From the NCBI GenBank assembly GCA_024811115.1, contig JAKOGH010000005.1:434001-498000 (forward strand): DNA of 64,000 nt, written 5' to 3'. Source of the DNA: Terana coerulea. Its lineage: Eukaryota > Basidiomycota > Agaricomycetes > Polyporales > Phanerochaetaceae. How positions within the stretch are numbered: position 1 is the stretch's first letter; each line of letters starts with the position of its first letter. The notes beneath the pieces are model-generated. The model did not search any database, was not told the origin of the DNA, and worked only from the letters and a program-made list of their open reading frames with translations. Below, in pieces: positions 25,242-36,409 of this stretch. The position numbers and the translations under genes are program-made.

Positions 25242-25579
25242 ACGTGCGCTTGCTGTTATGTACTATGTGCTTACACACTGCTACACTCAAGTCTCTTCCG
25301 CAATGACTTCGAGCGAAATTCATATCCAGCTGTGACCGGCGATAACCGCAGTCTGTAGATGAGACATCTTTGGGGTCATTTGACGTGGTGTGGATGGAAT
25401 GGCATCCGGGATAGGGTCAGTGCAGGCGTCGGGACACCTCGATTTGTTAGTGGATAGAAGCTCATACACGTGTAAATCCCCCGCTGTGCGACCCACCACA
25501 CCGCCCAACCCATCATAACTACAATGTGTCAGTATGAGCCAGTTGGTGTCTGCGGTCTTCTTACCAATCACTAGCTATA

Positions 25580-25736
25580 CAGGAATGACCCACTCAACTA
25601 AACGTACCCTCAACCTCACCGCAGCAAGCGCCCCACGCCCTCGACATTGGCGCTGCTCCGGCGTCTGCGGCTGTTGGGCGTAGGGCGCTTACTGGCGTGA
25701 GGTTGAGGGGTACCTGAGGTGAGTGGGTCATCCCTG
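25580..25736. mobile_element. Foldback MITE with TA target duplication
   Basis: The 157-nt element is nearly palindromic. The left end, CAGGAATGACCCACTCA, pairs with the right end, TGAGTGGGTCATCCCTG (reverse complement CAGGGATGACCCACTCA), and the arms continue through CTCAACCTCAC and a GCGCCCCACGCCC-type centre. It is flanked on both sides by TA (25578-25579 and 25737-25738), the target duplication of Tc1/mariner-type transposases. It carries no coding sequence, so it would have been moved by an enzyme encoded elsewhere. Confidence 0.75.
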
Positions 25737-25762
25737 TAGGTGCCATGCCACTGCCGCCGCCC

Positions 25763-25851
25763 GGCTCAGCTGAACTTTTGTTTGGCCGTGTTTGATCCCA
25801 AAGCTTCTGCCTGCCAAATCCGGATGCAGGCAATATAATCCTTACCTTCAT
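25763..25851 (-). repeat. Dispersed repeat, copy B
   Basis: On the minus strand this reads GCATCCGGATTTGGCAGGCA, then AGCTTTGGG, and matches copy A at 13440-13525. Both start with a similar ATG-(A/G)AGGTAA stretch. Copy B lies only 26 nt from the MITE, so the two might be parts of one larger element. Confidence 0.55.
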
Positions 25852-26179
25852 CTCCTGGAGGGCACTCACTCTGCTTCAGCGGCGTTCAGACCACCATATG
25901 GCTCGATGTAGCCTCTCCGAAGCGGACTGCTACAGTTTCTTTGAGCGTGTATACAAAGTAAAGTCTCTACGAATATTATACGTGTAATATTCACATCGTT
26001 CCGAGCGCTCCGGCTGCACCTCAGGTCGTACGTCACACGCTGAACATTCCTCACAACGATCACTTCCAGTATTCTCAAGGAATACCCAAGCTTCGTCGTC
26101 GTATCTCACTGCCCCATTTATTATCTTCCTTCGCCGATCGGCCAGGTAGATATCAATTGCGCGCTGTCGATGCTCCCTG

Positions 26180-26764
26180 CGCAATGCGAAGCAGGAGCTG
26201 GCATTTCTGCAGGATCTCGAGCCGAAATTCGTTTTGACCGAGGTGAAAGGTGACGAGGCGACGACTAAGGGAGACATACGAAGACTCAACAACGCAGATT
26301 GGGCACACTTCGCGTGCCACGGCGATCTCGTTCCTGGAGAGCCGCTTCAGCCAGCGTTCAAGCTTCACCACAAGGAGCAACTCACCTTGCTCCAAATTAT
26401 TCGCTCGCATATCCCCCATGCCCAGCTCGCCTTCTTTTCCGCCTGCCATACGGCAGATTAGGCGGTTAGAAGTGCATCTGAAGAGGTTCTCCATCTTGCC
26501 GCGGCGATGCAGTTCCCGGGGTTCCGTAGCGTTGTCGGCACTATGTGGTAGATGAAAGATGAGGATGGGCCGGGTCTGGTGGAGTTCTTCTACAAGGAGA
26601 TGCTGAGCGAGACGAGCGGGTCATACCCTCTGGAAGTAGGATACAAAAGAGCGGCGCGGGCTCTTTGCGTTGCGACGAAGAAACTGAGGAAGAAGCTGGC
26701 GAAGGCGAAGGCGCCGGCGGATGCTTTGGAGAGACGGGTGGACTACGTACATATAGGTGCATGA
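26180..26764 (+). pseudogene. CHAT-domain (caspase-like protease) gene remnant
   Basis: One frame carries recognisable CHAT sequence: NNADWAHFACHGDLVPGEPL with the His motif, HIPHAQLAFFSACHTAD with the Cys motif, then AASEEVLHLAAAMQFPGF-like sequence (SASEEVLHLAAAMQFPGF), RSVVGTMW and DEDGPGLVEFFYKEML, ending YVHIGA. Two in-frame TAG codons interrupt it, at 26459-26461 (after HTAD) and 26549-26551 (after GTMW). The N-terminal TPR-rich part expected in mushroom CHAT proteins is absent. Base quality in this assembly is imperfect, but two substitutions to stop plus a missing N terminus argue for a real relic. Confidence 0.75.
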
Positions 26765-27762
26765 CGAAACTACTCACTTGATCCTTCCTATATTATGTGG
26801 CGCTGTAACACCGCAGGAATCAAGGCGTCACTGGCATGATGTCTGTGCAGTAGAGTTAGCATATAAAATCGTTATGCGGAGACCGTCGCCGCCGCTGTGA
26901 AGTATGTTTGCATCAAGTGGTGTATGCTCACAAATAACGGTGTAGACAAGCGTAATGGACACAGAGGCTCCTTCACTTCGTTCCGGGGAGAAGGTCAGGG
27001 TGGCGTTTGGCTAGGGTGGCGTTGGCTGAGGCTGCTGCAAGGCTTGTGGTCAATCAATCAGGTATATATGTGAAGCAGAAAGCGCATAAATAAACTGATG
27101 AAATAGCACAGAAGATTGGACCTCCAAGCATTGACTGAGGCTGTAAGGAATATGAGGTATAGAATGAATTTTTAGACACCGCCCGAGGCTCCGACAGCCC
27201 GATGAATTCCACTGCAGACGATGATGAGCGGGCTAAGCCGGAATGTCAACGCTGCGCGAGAATGCGAGGGCTGAGCTAAGCAGTCGGACCGATGACGAAA
27301 CGGATCACAAACGATACATATTGTGGAGGAACCCGGAGAGGAACCGGGGACGCGTAAATCAGCCAGCGGCCAGCAGACATACTTATACCTAGCCATTCGG
27401 ACTGATAGATGACCAGGTCGGGGCTCAGGGTAAGTACGTTACTTACTTACGTGGCATATGGGTAAAGATAGGAGTATGAGACGGCGCATGAGGTCCTCGA
27501 GTCAGCAAGTGCAGGCTCCAAATAACGTGGCTTGAAGAGCCTGTCAGCCTGAGATCCTTTGACATTAGGTCAGCTTAAGCCAGACAGTATTCTCAAGGAT
27601 CACGACGCCGGAACAACGTTGAAGGGCATATAATACAGCTGTGTCATTAACAGAGCATATTGTCAAGACAATTATGAAGGTTGACCTGTCACCCCAAAAA
27701 TCCAAGAAATAATCAAACGCGTAGCGTACAGCACTCCTCCAGTTGACCATCATAATCAGCCA

Positions 27763-29038
27763 TCAACCGCTTCGCCGCAATCGTTTCCAACCTGCTGGAT
27801 GGCTTTCTTCCAAGTGCTTGATCAAATAGTCCTTCTCGTTGCTTGCCATCGGCACAGGTGGCTCGTCCACCACTGCCTTGCTGTTTCTAAATCTGTTGAA
27901 AGGCAAATAATCAATGAGGCTGCCGCTGACATAGTGGCGTGAAGCATAAAACATACTTGCACATTATGCACCACTTCTTGCCATCCTCCTTTGTCTCATA
28001 CGCAATATTGAGACATGTGTCTTCAGTTTGCATCTCATCCTCATCCTCTTCGATTGGTTGGTCATCAATTGCATCGGGTTCACCCATTGTGAGGTCAATG
28101 ACTGGCGCAGGTGTGGTCGGCTGGGGTGCCTGTGCCTGCTGAGGAGGTACAGGCTGCGAATGCTCAGATGATGAGATTGGCTGGGTTGGTACTGCAGCGT
28201 GAGCAGGAACCGGTGCAGGAGGGATCGGAATCTGCTGTGATGGAAAAGTACCAGGATATGCATTCATGTGTACTCTGCCATCAGCATACGGTAGCATAGA
28301 GGCTGTTGGAGATGGTACACCGGATGGTTGTAGTTGAGATGGCGTGGCAGGTGGAGGCATTGCGTGGTTTGGCTAGAGCCTGTGAGTAAGACGCCGCATG
28401 CAATGTTACAGGAGTACGCACAGCATAGTGTTGGTATGCAGCCATCCCACGAAATGGTGCTTGGTGTGCCATTTGCGCTGCTGCCCACTGTTGTCCACCT
28501 TGAAGCGGCAGCCTGTACACAGATGCATTCATTGTCAACCCTCACATAGAATGGAACCAGAGACACCAAAGAGACATTACTCACATGCCATAGAGAGCAG
28601 CGTCACGCTCCATGGCAATCTGCCGGACAAGCTCGCTCAGATGACGGACCTCATTAGTACGGGCATTCAGGTCTGCTGTGAGGCTAGCAATCTGCCCGCC
28701 TTGGCGTTTGATTATGGATTGTAGGGTCGCATTATCTTGCGAGATCTTCATTACAGTGTGCTTGAATTCCGCGTTCTGTTCCCGAATCTCTTGACTGAGC
28801 TGCGCAGAATAGGGAAAGCTCCCTTGTTCCTGCAGGGTAGCATCCACTGTAGCAGAGAGCACGCCCATGAATGTGGAGAATATGTCCTCCTCCAACAAGG
28901 CATCCCTATAAACGATTATAGCAGACTTCGTATCGTATGTATGCACGGACATACTCACCGGTTGGACGTCGAAGGGCCCGCGCTGTCCGCGTTCATCGTC
29001 GCCGCCGCCGCCTGACTCGGTTCAGGATCGACGTCCAT
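27763..29038 (-). CDS. Coiled-coil protein with a C-terminal CCHH zinc-finger-like motif
   Basis: Not recognised beyond its layout. Five exons can be spliced in frame. The start is MDVDPEPSQAAAATMNADSA. A coiled coil follows (DALLEEDIFSTFMGVLSATV, NATLQSIIKRQGGQIASLTA, HLSELVRQIAMERDA). A Gln/Pro/Ala-rich middle contains MPPPATPSQLQPSGVP and a small acidic patch, PVIDLTMGEPDAIDDQP. The C terminus has WCIMCKFRNSKAVV and, 20 residues on, YLIKHLEESHPAGW, giving C-x2-C and H-x4-H spacing as in a degenerate zinc finger. The VIDLT sequence resembles a SUMO-interacting motif. A nuclear role is an inference. Confidence 0.65.
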
Positions 29039-29518
29039 AGAAGGCGTGACAACGAGCGCGCTACTCAGGCAAAGCAGCGCACCCTAGGTGTTCTCAGTCG
29101 TGGAGGTTGGGAGGAGACCTAGTCCCGTCCATGCGGACGGTGTCCGACTCGACTGCTCAGACGGCGTTCAAGCTCACTGACTTGAAACCCGACCTGACCT
29201 GATCCGTTCAACGCAATCTTCGGCGCCTTCCGTGATCCATCCCCGTCTCGAGATCTAGACAGGGACGTCGTCTGGGATAAATCGCATGCAACACTGTGCG
29301 AACGGATATATGCAGAGAAGTAGCTACTGAGACCCAAAGCTGTAGTACAAACTTTACATCTGTGCAGGTAACTAGCTAACAGGCTGTCGATGAGAAGCAA
29401 CAAGAAAACAACATTTGACAAAATTACACTTGAGAAGGGTACAATACTTGAAACTCAGTCTTTGTCCATGTACACTGAAAAGCAACAAACCCGTATCCTA
29501 CTATCAGTAGACACCCTT
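29039..29518. other. Intergenic stretch upstream of the coiled-coil/zinc gene
   Basis: 480 nt between the start of the coiled-coil gene and the probable stop of the USP gene. If the USP frame is read as sequenced, its stop moves into this stretch, to 29455. Nothing else seen. Confidence 0.5.
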
Positions 29519-31762
29519 CTACTTGCTCCACCCTGGTATTCTCCGCCTTGGTGACTTCGGCGACGAGCCCAGGGTGTTACCCCAGTTAGGCGGCTGAACG
29601 GACTCTTCCCTCCTTTGAACTTGTGTCCGTACTTGTGAAAGGACGAGCCCTTGTTGTGAGTCAACGGCGTCCTAGCATACTGTGCAATCGGGCTGCCTCG
29701 GTTCTCCTCCTCCTCATGGCGCTTCCGTTTCTTAGCAGACGCGGAGTCCGTGCCGTAGAACGACTGCGTGGAGATTGTGGCGAAGGCGGTAGGTACCGCT
29801 GAAGGAGTGGCAGTCGTGGATGCACGGCTAGAAGAAGATGGTGCTTCGCTGGTTTCTGCGACAACGACAGGCGTAGGAGGGAGAGGCTTGTCGGATTCGA
29901 CACGTTGACCCACGTCGTCCTCATCCTCATCGTCGTGGTATTGTGATAGGCTGAGGAGTGCTTTCGACGGCTTCGTTGGTGATGCCTTCGTTGGTGACAC
30001 CGCCCTTGCAGCTATTTTCTTTTTAAGAGTCTCGGCTTGCGGGTCGGGCCTCGACGACGTCGGCGCTATCACGGGCGACGGCATGAGTGGGCCAATGAAC
30101 CGCTTCTTGGGCCCCGCATCTTCTTCATCCTCGCCATCTATTGACTTCCTCTTCTTCATACCAGAGACCAGCCCAGGCTTCAGCGGTCCAGCAGCAGGTT
30201 TGCTTGACGCCCCAACAGCGGCTTCCAGCGCCTGGCCCTTGTCACGTATGTAGAATAGCATGTACGCGTTTCTCATCCCCAGGGGTGCGCCGGAGTGCCG
30301 TGAGACCGAATCGTCATTCATCTCGAACCATTGCCCCGACGCATCCTTGATATGTGCGTAGTAGTGCCCTGAGTTCGGTCCCCCGCCGGCGTGGGAGACC
30401 ACTCCAAAGAGGGAGTACGTTGGTCCGTGCTGTCCTTCGCTCATGACCTGCTGTAGGGAAAGGCGTTCGTCGTATCTGATTGGGTGTCCAATCTTGCGCC
30501 CCATGGGAGAGAAGCGTTTCAGATGCACGGTGAGAACCATAGGAGCTTCGTGGACGGTGAACTGCTTCTCAGCGTTGACATGCTTCTTGCACCTACGTGT
30601 CGTTAGTTGAATGAGCATACTGAGAGGTGGCCTGACTCACTTGTCGCATTTGTACTTATCCGCCCCCTTCAAGTGATCTACCGCCACAAACTTCCGCAAA
30701 GCATCCCGGAGATGGCTGACGCCGTATATGTCTATGCTTAAGTCTAGTATGCTGTCGAATGTGTCGCTGTTGTAGCCACACGACTTGCAAGTGACGCGAG
30801 AGCGTAGCCGGCCGCCGAATATCTTGTGCACCCAGGTGGTCTCGGCAAGTTTGGGATCTATTTTTCTATTCGGATGTTAGTTTAGCACGTGAAAGAATCG
30901 GAGTAAACGCACGGAGGGTGCCCGGCCAAACAGGACTTCTGCAATGCGTCTATAGCGTAACGTAGAAACTCGTGCGAGTCCTCTTGTCTCCCCCTTCGCA
31001 TCGTTTTCGCGATGTCTAGCATACATGTCAGTTATGGACGCGAATGGGATGCGGATTGCAGACGTACGTTGGAGGTTCCGCGTTATTGTGTAAGGGACCA
31101 TCGAGTGCTTGGCCTTGAAGCTATCCTTCGCAAGCTCCTTCATATTGCACGACATACAGAACGCCTGTTTGGGCACCGTACCTGCAAATGACGCGGTCAG
31201 TAGGAACAATATGACGTAGAATAACGCTCACATCTGTCGGTATGGCCATGTTGCAGAAGGACGCGCAAGAGCGGTGGTGTATGCACTAAACATTGCAGGG
31301 CACTGTTCAGAAAGCAGGTGTTGCCGGTGTTCACGAAGCCGCAGCCTCTTACAGCTCCGGATGGCCATGCGAGGTCTATCATGCCGGGGTACAGCTGTTT
31401 CGAAGTGCTCGCGGACGCTTGCGCCGGCTTGGAGTTTTTGCTCTCGTTGGACTGTGGCGGCCGGCGGGTGTCTTGTACCTACGACGCAGGTACACGGTTC
31501 AGCATGAACGCAAGCATAGCGCAAGGCCAAGCACACTGACGTTGGAAGCCTCCTTCGGGGCAGCAGCTTTTGGAATACCGTTGATAGGTTGGTACTTAAG
31601 GTCCGAGGTAGCTATGGTTCCCGTGGATGACCCCTTCACGAATTCAATCGCGGGGGGAAGGAGTGCATTAAACGCTTGCAAATCCTTAGCAGGGCGGTAC
31701 TGTGTTCCAATGTCGTTGTGCTCGCCAAATGCTGAGGTCGACTGGAGCGGCGTAGCGAGCAT
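29519..31762 (-). CDS. Ubiquitin-specific protease (USP36/Ubp10-like)
   Basis: A cysteine protease that removes ubiquitin; this type often works in the nucleolus. The start is MLATPLQSTSAFGEHND. The Cys box is GCGFVNTGNTCFLNSALQCL, followed by EDSHEFLRYAIDALQKSCL, the zinc pair VTCKSCGYNS with a later CDKCKKHV, APMVLTVHLKRFSPMGRKIG and the His box GGGPNSGHYYAHIKDASGQW with FEMNDDSV. A long Lys/Arg-rich tail with RKSIDGEDEEDAGPKKRF and SAKKRKRHEEEENRG suggests nuclear or nucleolar location. Near the end the C4 run at 29580-29583 appears one base short: with the extra base the protein would end in SPRRRIPGWSK at 29519; as sequenced it runs on to 29455. Confidence 0.88.
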
Positions 31763-32258
31763 TCTGAGCTCGCTGGCTGCAGTCGCGGTGGGAGGAAGCC
31801 GGCGGCAGTGAGGCCGAGGAGGCAGACGAGGAAGGAGAGTGAGGGGGCGCGTTGTGTATGTGGGTGGGCGGTGTAAGAAGGACAGGCGTCAACATTTCGC
31901 ATAATTTGGCCACACGGCGCTTGGCTGACCTCAAGCGCCAAGACCAGACCTAGTACGTTGATTGGTTGAGTCCGGATAACTCTGCACTGAAGTTGCCGTC
32001 AGGTGCATGTACGCGCAAAATACAATCGCAGATCTTGAATAGTGTACAATGCATGTCAATATACGTACAAGTACACTACAGACCGAAAGACACCACGCAG
32101 GAGTCCAGCTTCAAGTGTAGTCAGTACAAACTATTAGTACAGGCATAAGCACGGTATTGTATGTCGTCCGGAACGAAGGGTCCATGATGCGAAGCAGCGG
32201 ACGTACTGCGCGCGCATCCGTGACAGCTCAAGGCACTAGGCCTCAATGCTGAGTCCGG
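31763..32258. other. Intergenic stretch between the USP and C2H2 genes
   Basis: About 500 nt, the USP promoter and the 3' end of the C2H2 gene. No other gene seen. If the C2H2 frame is read as sequenced, its stop lies inside this stretch, at 32236. Confidence 0.5.
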
Positions 32259-33755
32259 TTAGTGTGATCCAAGTAGGGAAGGCGCTACGCAGCCGTCGCC
32301 CGCCACAGGGAACGGTGGCGGGTCCGCGGTCCAATAAGTAGCGAAATCGGTGTAACCCGTCGGAGGCGGTGGATGCACGGAGAGGGGGGAAGAGGGTTGG
32401 GTCGCTGTACGCGTCGTGGTGCTCAGGCATGGGCATATGCGATATGTGGGAGAAGCCTCCGTGCAAGCTCCTCATCTCGGCAACGCCGGGTGCGTACTGA
32501 GCGGAATAAATCGGCGACCCATAGGCATACATGTAATCATGGGCATATTCGTACAGTCCGTTGACATCTGAAGGACATGATCAGTCGCATGCGACAGTGA
32601 GTGAGAGGCATCTCGACACACCGTGATCATAAGTCATATTTGGCTTCGACAAGGAGGAGTAGACGTCTTGCGGGCTGACGCCGTAGGGCGGCGGCGGGGA
32701 AGGGGATATGCTGGCCAAGGCGTGGGAGGCAGGGGAGTCGACAGACATCAGAGACGAGGTGGAAGACGCGGGGGATAACTCCGGGATGCGGAGCGCAGAA
32801 CGCGACGACCGAGTCCACGCGAGGCTGATTAACGGGGAATCCGTCTTCTTCAGCCTCTTGTTGGGGATATCATCCTCCACCTCCCGTGTGCGCTTGAGGG
32901 GGTTCGACATATCCACATCCGCGTCGCGGCAAACGCGCTTGGTGGGGGCTGTCGCCTCCGCGTCCTCCTCGTCACGGCCACGCTTAGAGGCACGCTTGAA
33001 AGGATTCTCCGCCTTCGCATCCATCTGCCCACGACCGCGCTTCGTTCGACGATTGCCCGTGCTCTCAGAAGCAACCTCGGCACCTTCCTCGCCGGCCTTG
33101 GCGCGAATCGCCATCTTCTCAAGAGAGGAGTTCGCCGGTCTAGAAATCCCATGCTTCTTGAGGTGGGTGACGAATGCAGAGCGGCGCTTTATCCTAAAAA
33201 CCCGGTCAATTGGTGGGCTCTACCACGGTGAAACAGCTCAAGACGTACTGGGTAGGGCAGTCCGATACCGGACAACGGTAACCCACCAGTTCGGTGTGTT
33301 TCTCCCGTCGGTGCCGTGAGCAAGAAGAAGGGTCACCGAATGCCTTGAGACAATCGCCCACTTCACACTTGTAGGGCCGCAGTTTAGTGCTAGAAGCGCG
33401 TAATTAGCCCGTGTCTGTGGACCTTCGCTACTATGTTGACGTACTGGACGTTCTCGTGAGTCTTCAACGCAGATAGCTGCACGAAGCCTTTGCCACACTT
33501 CTCACATTCGTGATCCCTGTCCCACGAGCTGTCAGTCCGGGGCCATGGCTGGTGTCGGTAGAGGACACTTACCTATCCTTGGAGTGTATCTTCATATGGC
33601 GGTTAAAGTCACCCTTCCGCTCGAATGCCCTGATAACTCGACCGTCGGGCCGGAAGATGGGACATATCTTGCATATAAAACGCTGCAGCTTGTCAGCGGC
33701 GGGTTGGATTCGCAACGGGAAGGGAAGTAATCACCTTCGTTTGGACCTTGAACAT
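32259..33755 (-). CDS. C2H2 zinc-finger transcription factor
   Basis: Six exons read in frame from MFKVQTKLQRFICKICPIF. Four finger-like units follow: FICKICPIF...GDFNRHMKIHS, HECEKCGKGFVQLSALKTHE, YKCEVGDCLKAFGDPSSCSR with HRREKH, and YRCPVSDCPTQ with FVTHLKKHG. The middle is rich in Lys/Arg and acidic residues (RASKRGRDEEDAEATAP) with probable nuclear-targeting signals. A Ser/Pro part follows, and the last exon is rich in Tyr, His and Met (YEYAHDYMYAYGSPIY), perhaps an activation region. The G6 run at 32384-32389 seems one base too long: removing it gives an end such as PTGYTDFATYWTADPPPFPV stopping at 32259; as sequenced the stop is at 32236. Target genes are unknown. Confidence 0.8.
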
Positions 33756-34585
33756 AATGAATCGTCTGTCGTCGTACGAGTGCCCGAGTAGAGACTAGGG
33801 GTGGATGAAGAGGGCAGAAGCTACACAGCGTGAAGCGCACAGCACTTCCGAGATAAAGTACAAGTCCAGGAACCGTAGCCAGGGACCAGAGACCCTATGC
33901 TCTGGCGATGGCCAACTCAGTTGGGAATCAGGGGGAAGGGAGAACTCGTGAGTCGTGACGGTGATTTGGGCCAGGAGATTCCTTGAACGCTTATAACCAT
34001 TCTGGATGGTCGATCGGTCGATGCAAGAAGATAAAATAGCTACCCCTCTTTTGAGCTCACCTGTCGGGTGAAATTCACCGACGACGGTATCTCAATTGTC
34101 ATTGCAGCTCGGTGTTGACGACGTTTGAGCACTAGTGGACCCACATGAGGGGCGGCAGGGGCACCTCCTGAAAGAACAATTACAGTCAGATTAAAAGCTG
34201 AATCGGACCTGAAACATGGATCTGGTCGATCATCAATCCACCAGTCGATCCTAGAAAATCTGAGATCAATGAACAAAGACGTATTGAGGTTGGTGCCGAT
34301 CCGGGGATGTTTCCACCGGCTTGAATAGCCTTGTTCCTTCCTCCTGCAGCAGACTGCCGACAGCGTCGTACGAAGCAGAACAATTCCAAACCAATCGTAG
34401 AAGGCATGGATTGTGCTTGGTATCACTCGGAAATACATGGAGCATGCGGAAGAGGGGAGAGGTCAGAACAGAACGGTCAGAAATTCAGCGAACAGCACTT
34501 CCCGCGCGGACCGGAAACCGTGCACGCATGCACCCCACACCCCCGGGAGCCATATCGTATTGCGCCAGCATCGCCCCTCGCTCCA
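33756..34585. other. Intergenic stretch
   Basis: 830 nt between the C2H2 factor start and the probable F-box stop. Open frames near 34040-34438 on the minus strand show no family features. If the F-box frame is read as sequenced, it runs to 34477. Confidence 0.5.
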
Positions 34586-36071
34586 TTAGACTTGGTCGTT
34601 ACCAAGGCCTGGGCCGTCGATCTTTTCGGTATATCCAGCCACGGCGCAATTGCAGCCAGGTCTGCCCAGGTAAAGGAGGCGTATTGACCACGGTTCGATC
34701 CTAAAACAAGATCCCAGTCCTGAAACGCTGGACTGTCTGTGAAATGCTCCTTGGTGCGCGGACCGATTATCTGCGCTGTAATCCTAATAAATACCGAGAT
34801 CAATGAGTGGCGTGGTGACATCAGAGAAGACAAGTGCGCCCACATTAACGGTCCCACCCATTGTAGACCTTCTTCCTCGAGCTCGATAGAGCCTAGCCAT
34901 CGCTTGTCCTCGCCCCCCGGTGTGTAGAATGGATAGTTCGTATGCGATAATGCTGGAAGGGGATGTGCCATTTTCCGATACATTTGGCTGATGTCACCTT
35001 ATTGCGAAAGTTAAGCACAATAGCTTCCACCCATATAGTCTTTCACACGCACTATATAGCGTCCGTGAGATCTTACGATCACCTTTTGTACAGGCATCGT
35101 CGGGGGTAACGGCGCTGCCCGACGCGTCGTCGGCGTCAGTATCTTCCTTCTCCATCCCCGGCGGATGAAGGAAAACTCGAGCGTTGGAGTTAACGGCGGT
35201 CATGCCGCGTGGCTTGTTCAGCACACCCAAAGCGATGATGCGAACGTCGGCAAGTTCTACCACAAGCTGTGAAACGATCCATTAAGCCTTCATGCCGACC
35301 CATAGCGGAAGTGCCAACGCACTCTGATCCGAGTCTCCAAATGGTCCAGGTTATTCTGCATCCTTAAGCCAAGTCAGAAGAAAAGCAGGAAGGCGAGGGC
35401 AGTTCTTACTTGTGGTCGTCGAAGATAGTCAGGGGTTGTAACCTCTCGAGGAGGCTTCTAGCTCATTGGCCACTCCATTGCGCCTGATCAGAATATACCT
35501 GCGATTTTCGACTGTTAACCATAGGGACTTTACATAGCACAGTAGCACTTACTTTGTCCAAGACTCTTCGGACGTGCATGGTGTGCTGGAGCGGTGGTAC
35601 ACACGGCTCAAAATCCTTGCAAGGATCGTAAGTTAGTAGGACGCTTCTTAGCTGGCTTACGGTCGGCATACTTCAAAAACGTCGATTTCCAAGTCACCTC
35701 CTCTTTCTTCCACTTGCGCCACCCTGGAAGGAACCTTCTGTTGAAGCACTCCTCCCATTCGCTCTCCTTCAGGTTCGGCGGAGTCATCTCGAAGAGGAGC
35801 CATTCCGCTCTGGCTATGCTCGTAATTTCAACCCAGTTTTGTCTGGGCACAGTATGGCGCACACTGAGGTGCTTCAAGGACGGTTCGTACGGTGCGCTCG
35901 GGGGATGCGTAGATTGCGCAGTACAGGGCGGCGCCAGGGGTTCAGCGAAGGGTCAGACGCGATAATGTGCAGCCGGCGAGAGAGGTAAGAGACCGTGATG
36001 AGGGATTTTAGGTCCAGTTCGCCAAGAATCTCGGCAATGAGCTCAACGGGCAGTGATTCAAACCCGTTCAT
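34586..36071 (-). CDS. F-box protein
   Basis: The first exon is an F-box: MNGFESLPVELIAEILGELD, then LKSLITVSYLSRRLHIIASD, which would bind Skp1 in an SCF ubiquitin ligase. The rest belongs to a conserved fungal type with LKHLSVRHTVPRQNWVEI, RAEWLLFEMTPPNLKESEWE, RRFLPGWRKWKKEEVTWKST, a segment LVVELADVRIIALGVLNKP, YPFYTPGGEDKRWLG and ASFTWADLAAIAPWLDIP. Substrates are unknown. Three mononucleotide faults break the frame: G5 at 35900-35904 (one short), G4 at 35432-35435 (one short) and T4 at 34623-34626 (one short); plus-strand bases given. With these, the protein ends KKIDGPGLGNDQV at 34586. Confidence 0.8.
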
Positions 36072-36409
36072 GGTTGGTGGTCGTGGTTAAAGTGCAAAGC
36101 GCTGCCGCTGCACAGGCAAGCACGCATACGTAGTGGTGGCTGTGCCACAAAGCTAAAGCAAATGAACCTTAGACTTTAGCGCCTGAGCCCAAACATGCTT
36201 ACGTGAGGCATCGTGTGCGCCACAGACACAGGAGGAAAGAGCCTTTCGGTGACAGAAGACACGTCCTTTGCACTGGTGCAGGATAGCTGTTGGCCCGTTG
36301 GTCGAGGCCATACGCATGATAAATGATTCCAGATGTACACACAATGTGTAAATAAATAATGAAAATAAGTACCATCCATAACCACGCGACAACAGTATCC
36401 AGAACAATT
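36072..36409. other. Intergenic stretch between the F-box and ArfGAP genes
   Basis: 338 nt holding the F-box promoter and the ArfGAP 3' end. No gene seen. Confidence 0.55.

Larger units (their letters stand above)
25242..27762. other. Gene-poor island with element remnants
   Basis: 2.5 kb without an intact gene between VPS17 and the coiled-coil/zinc protein. It holds a hairpin MITE, a dispersed repeat copy, a dead CHAT-domain gene (separate entries) and a weak tRNA-like stretch near 27330-27400. Confidence 0.7.

Noticed and set aside
34685..34705. GGTTCGATCC, a tRNA B-box look-alike
   Set aside because: No T-stem pairing around it, and it lies inside the F-box protein coding sequence.
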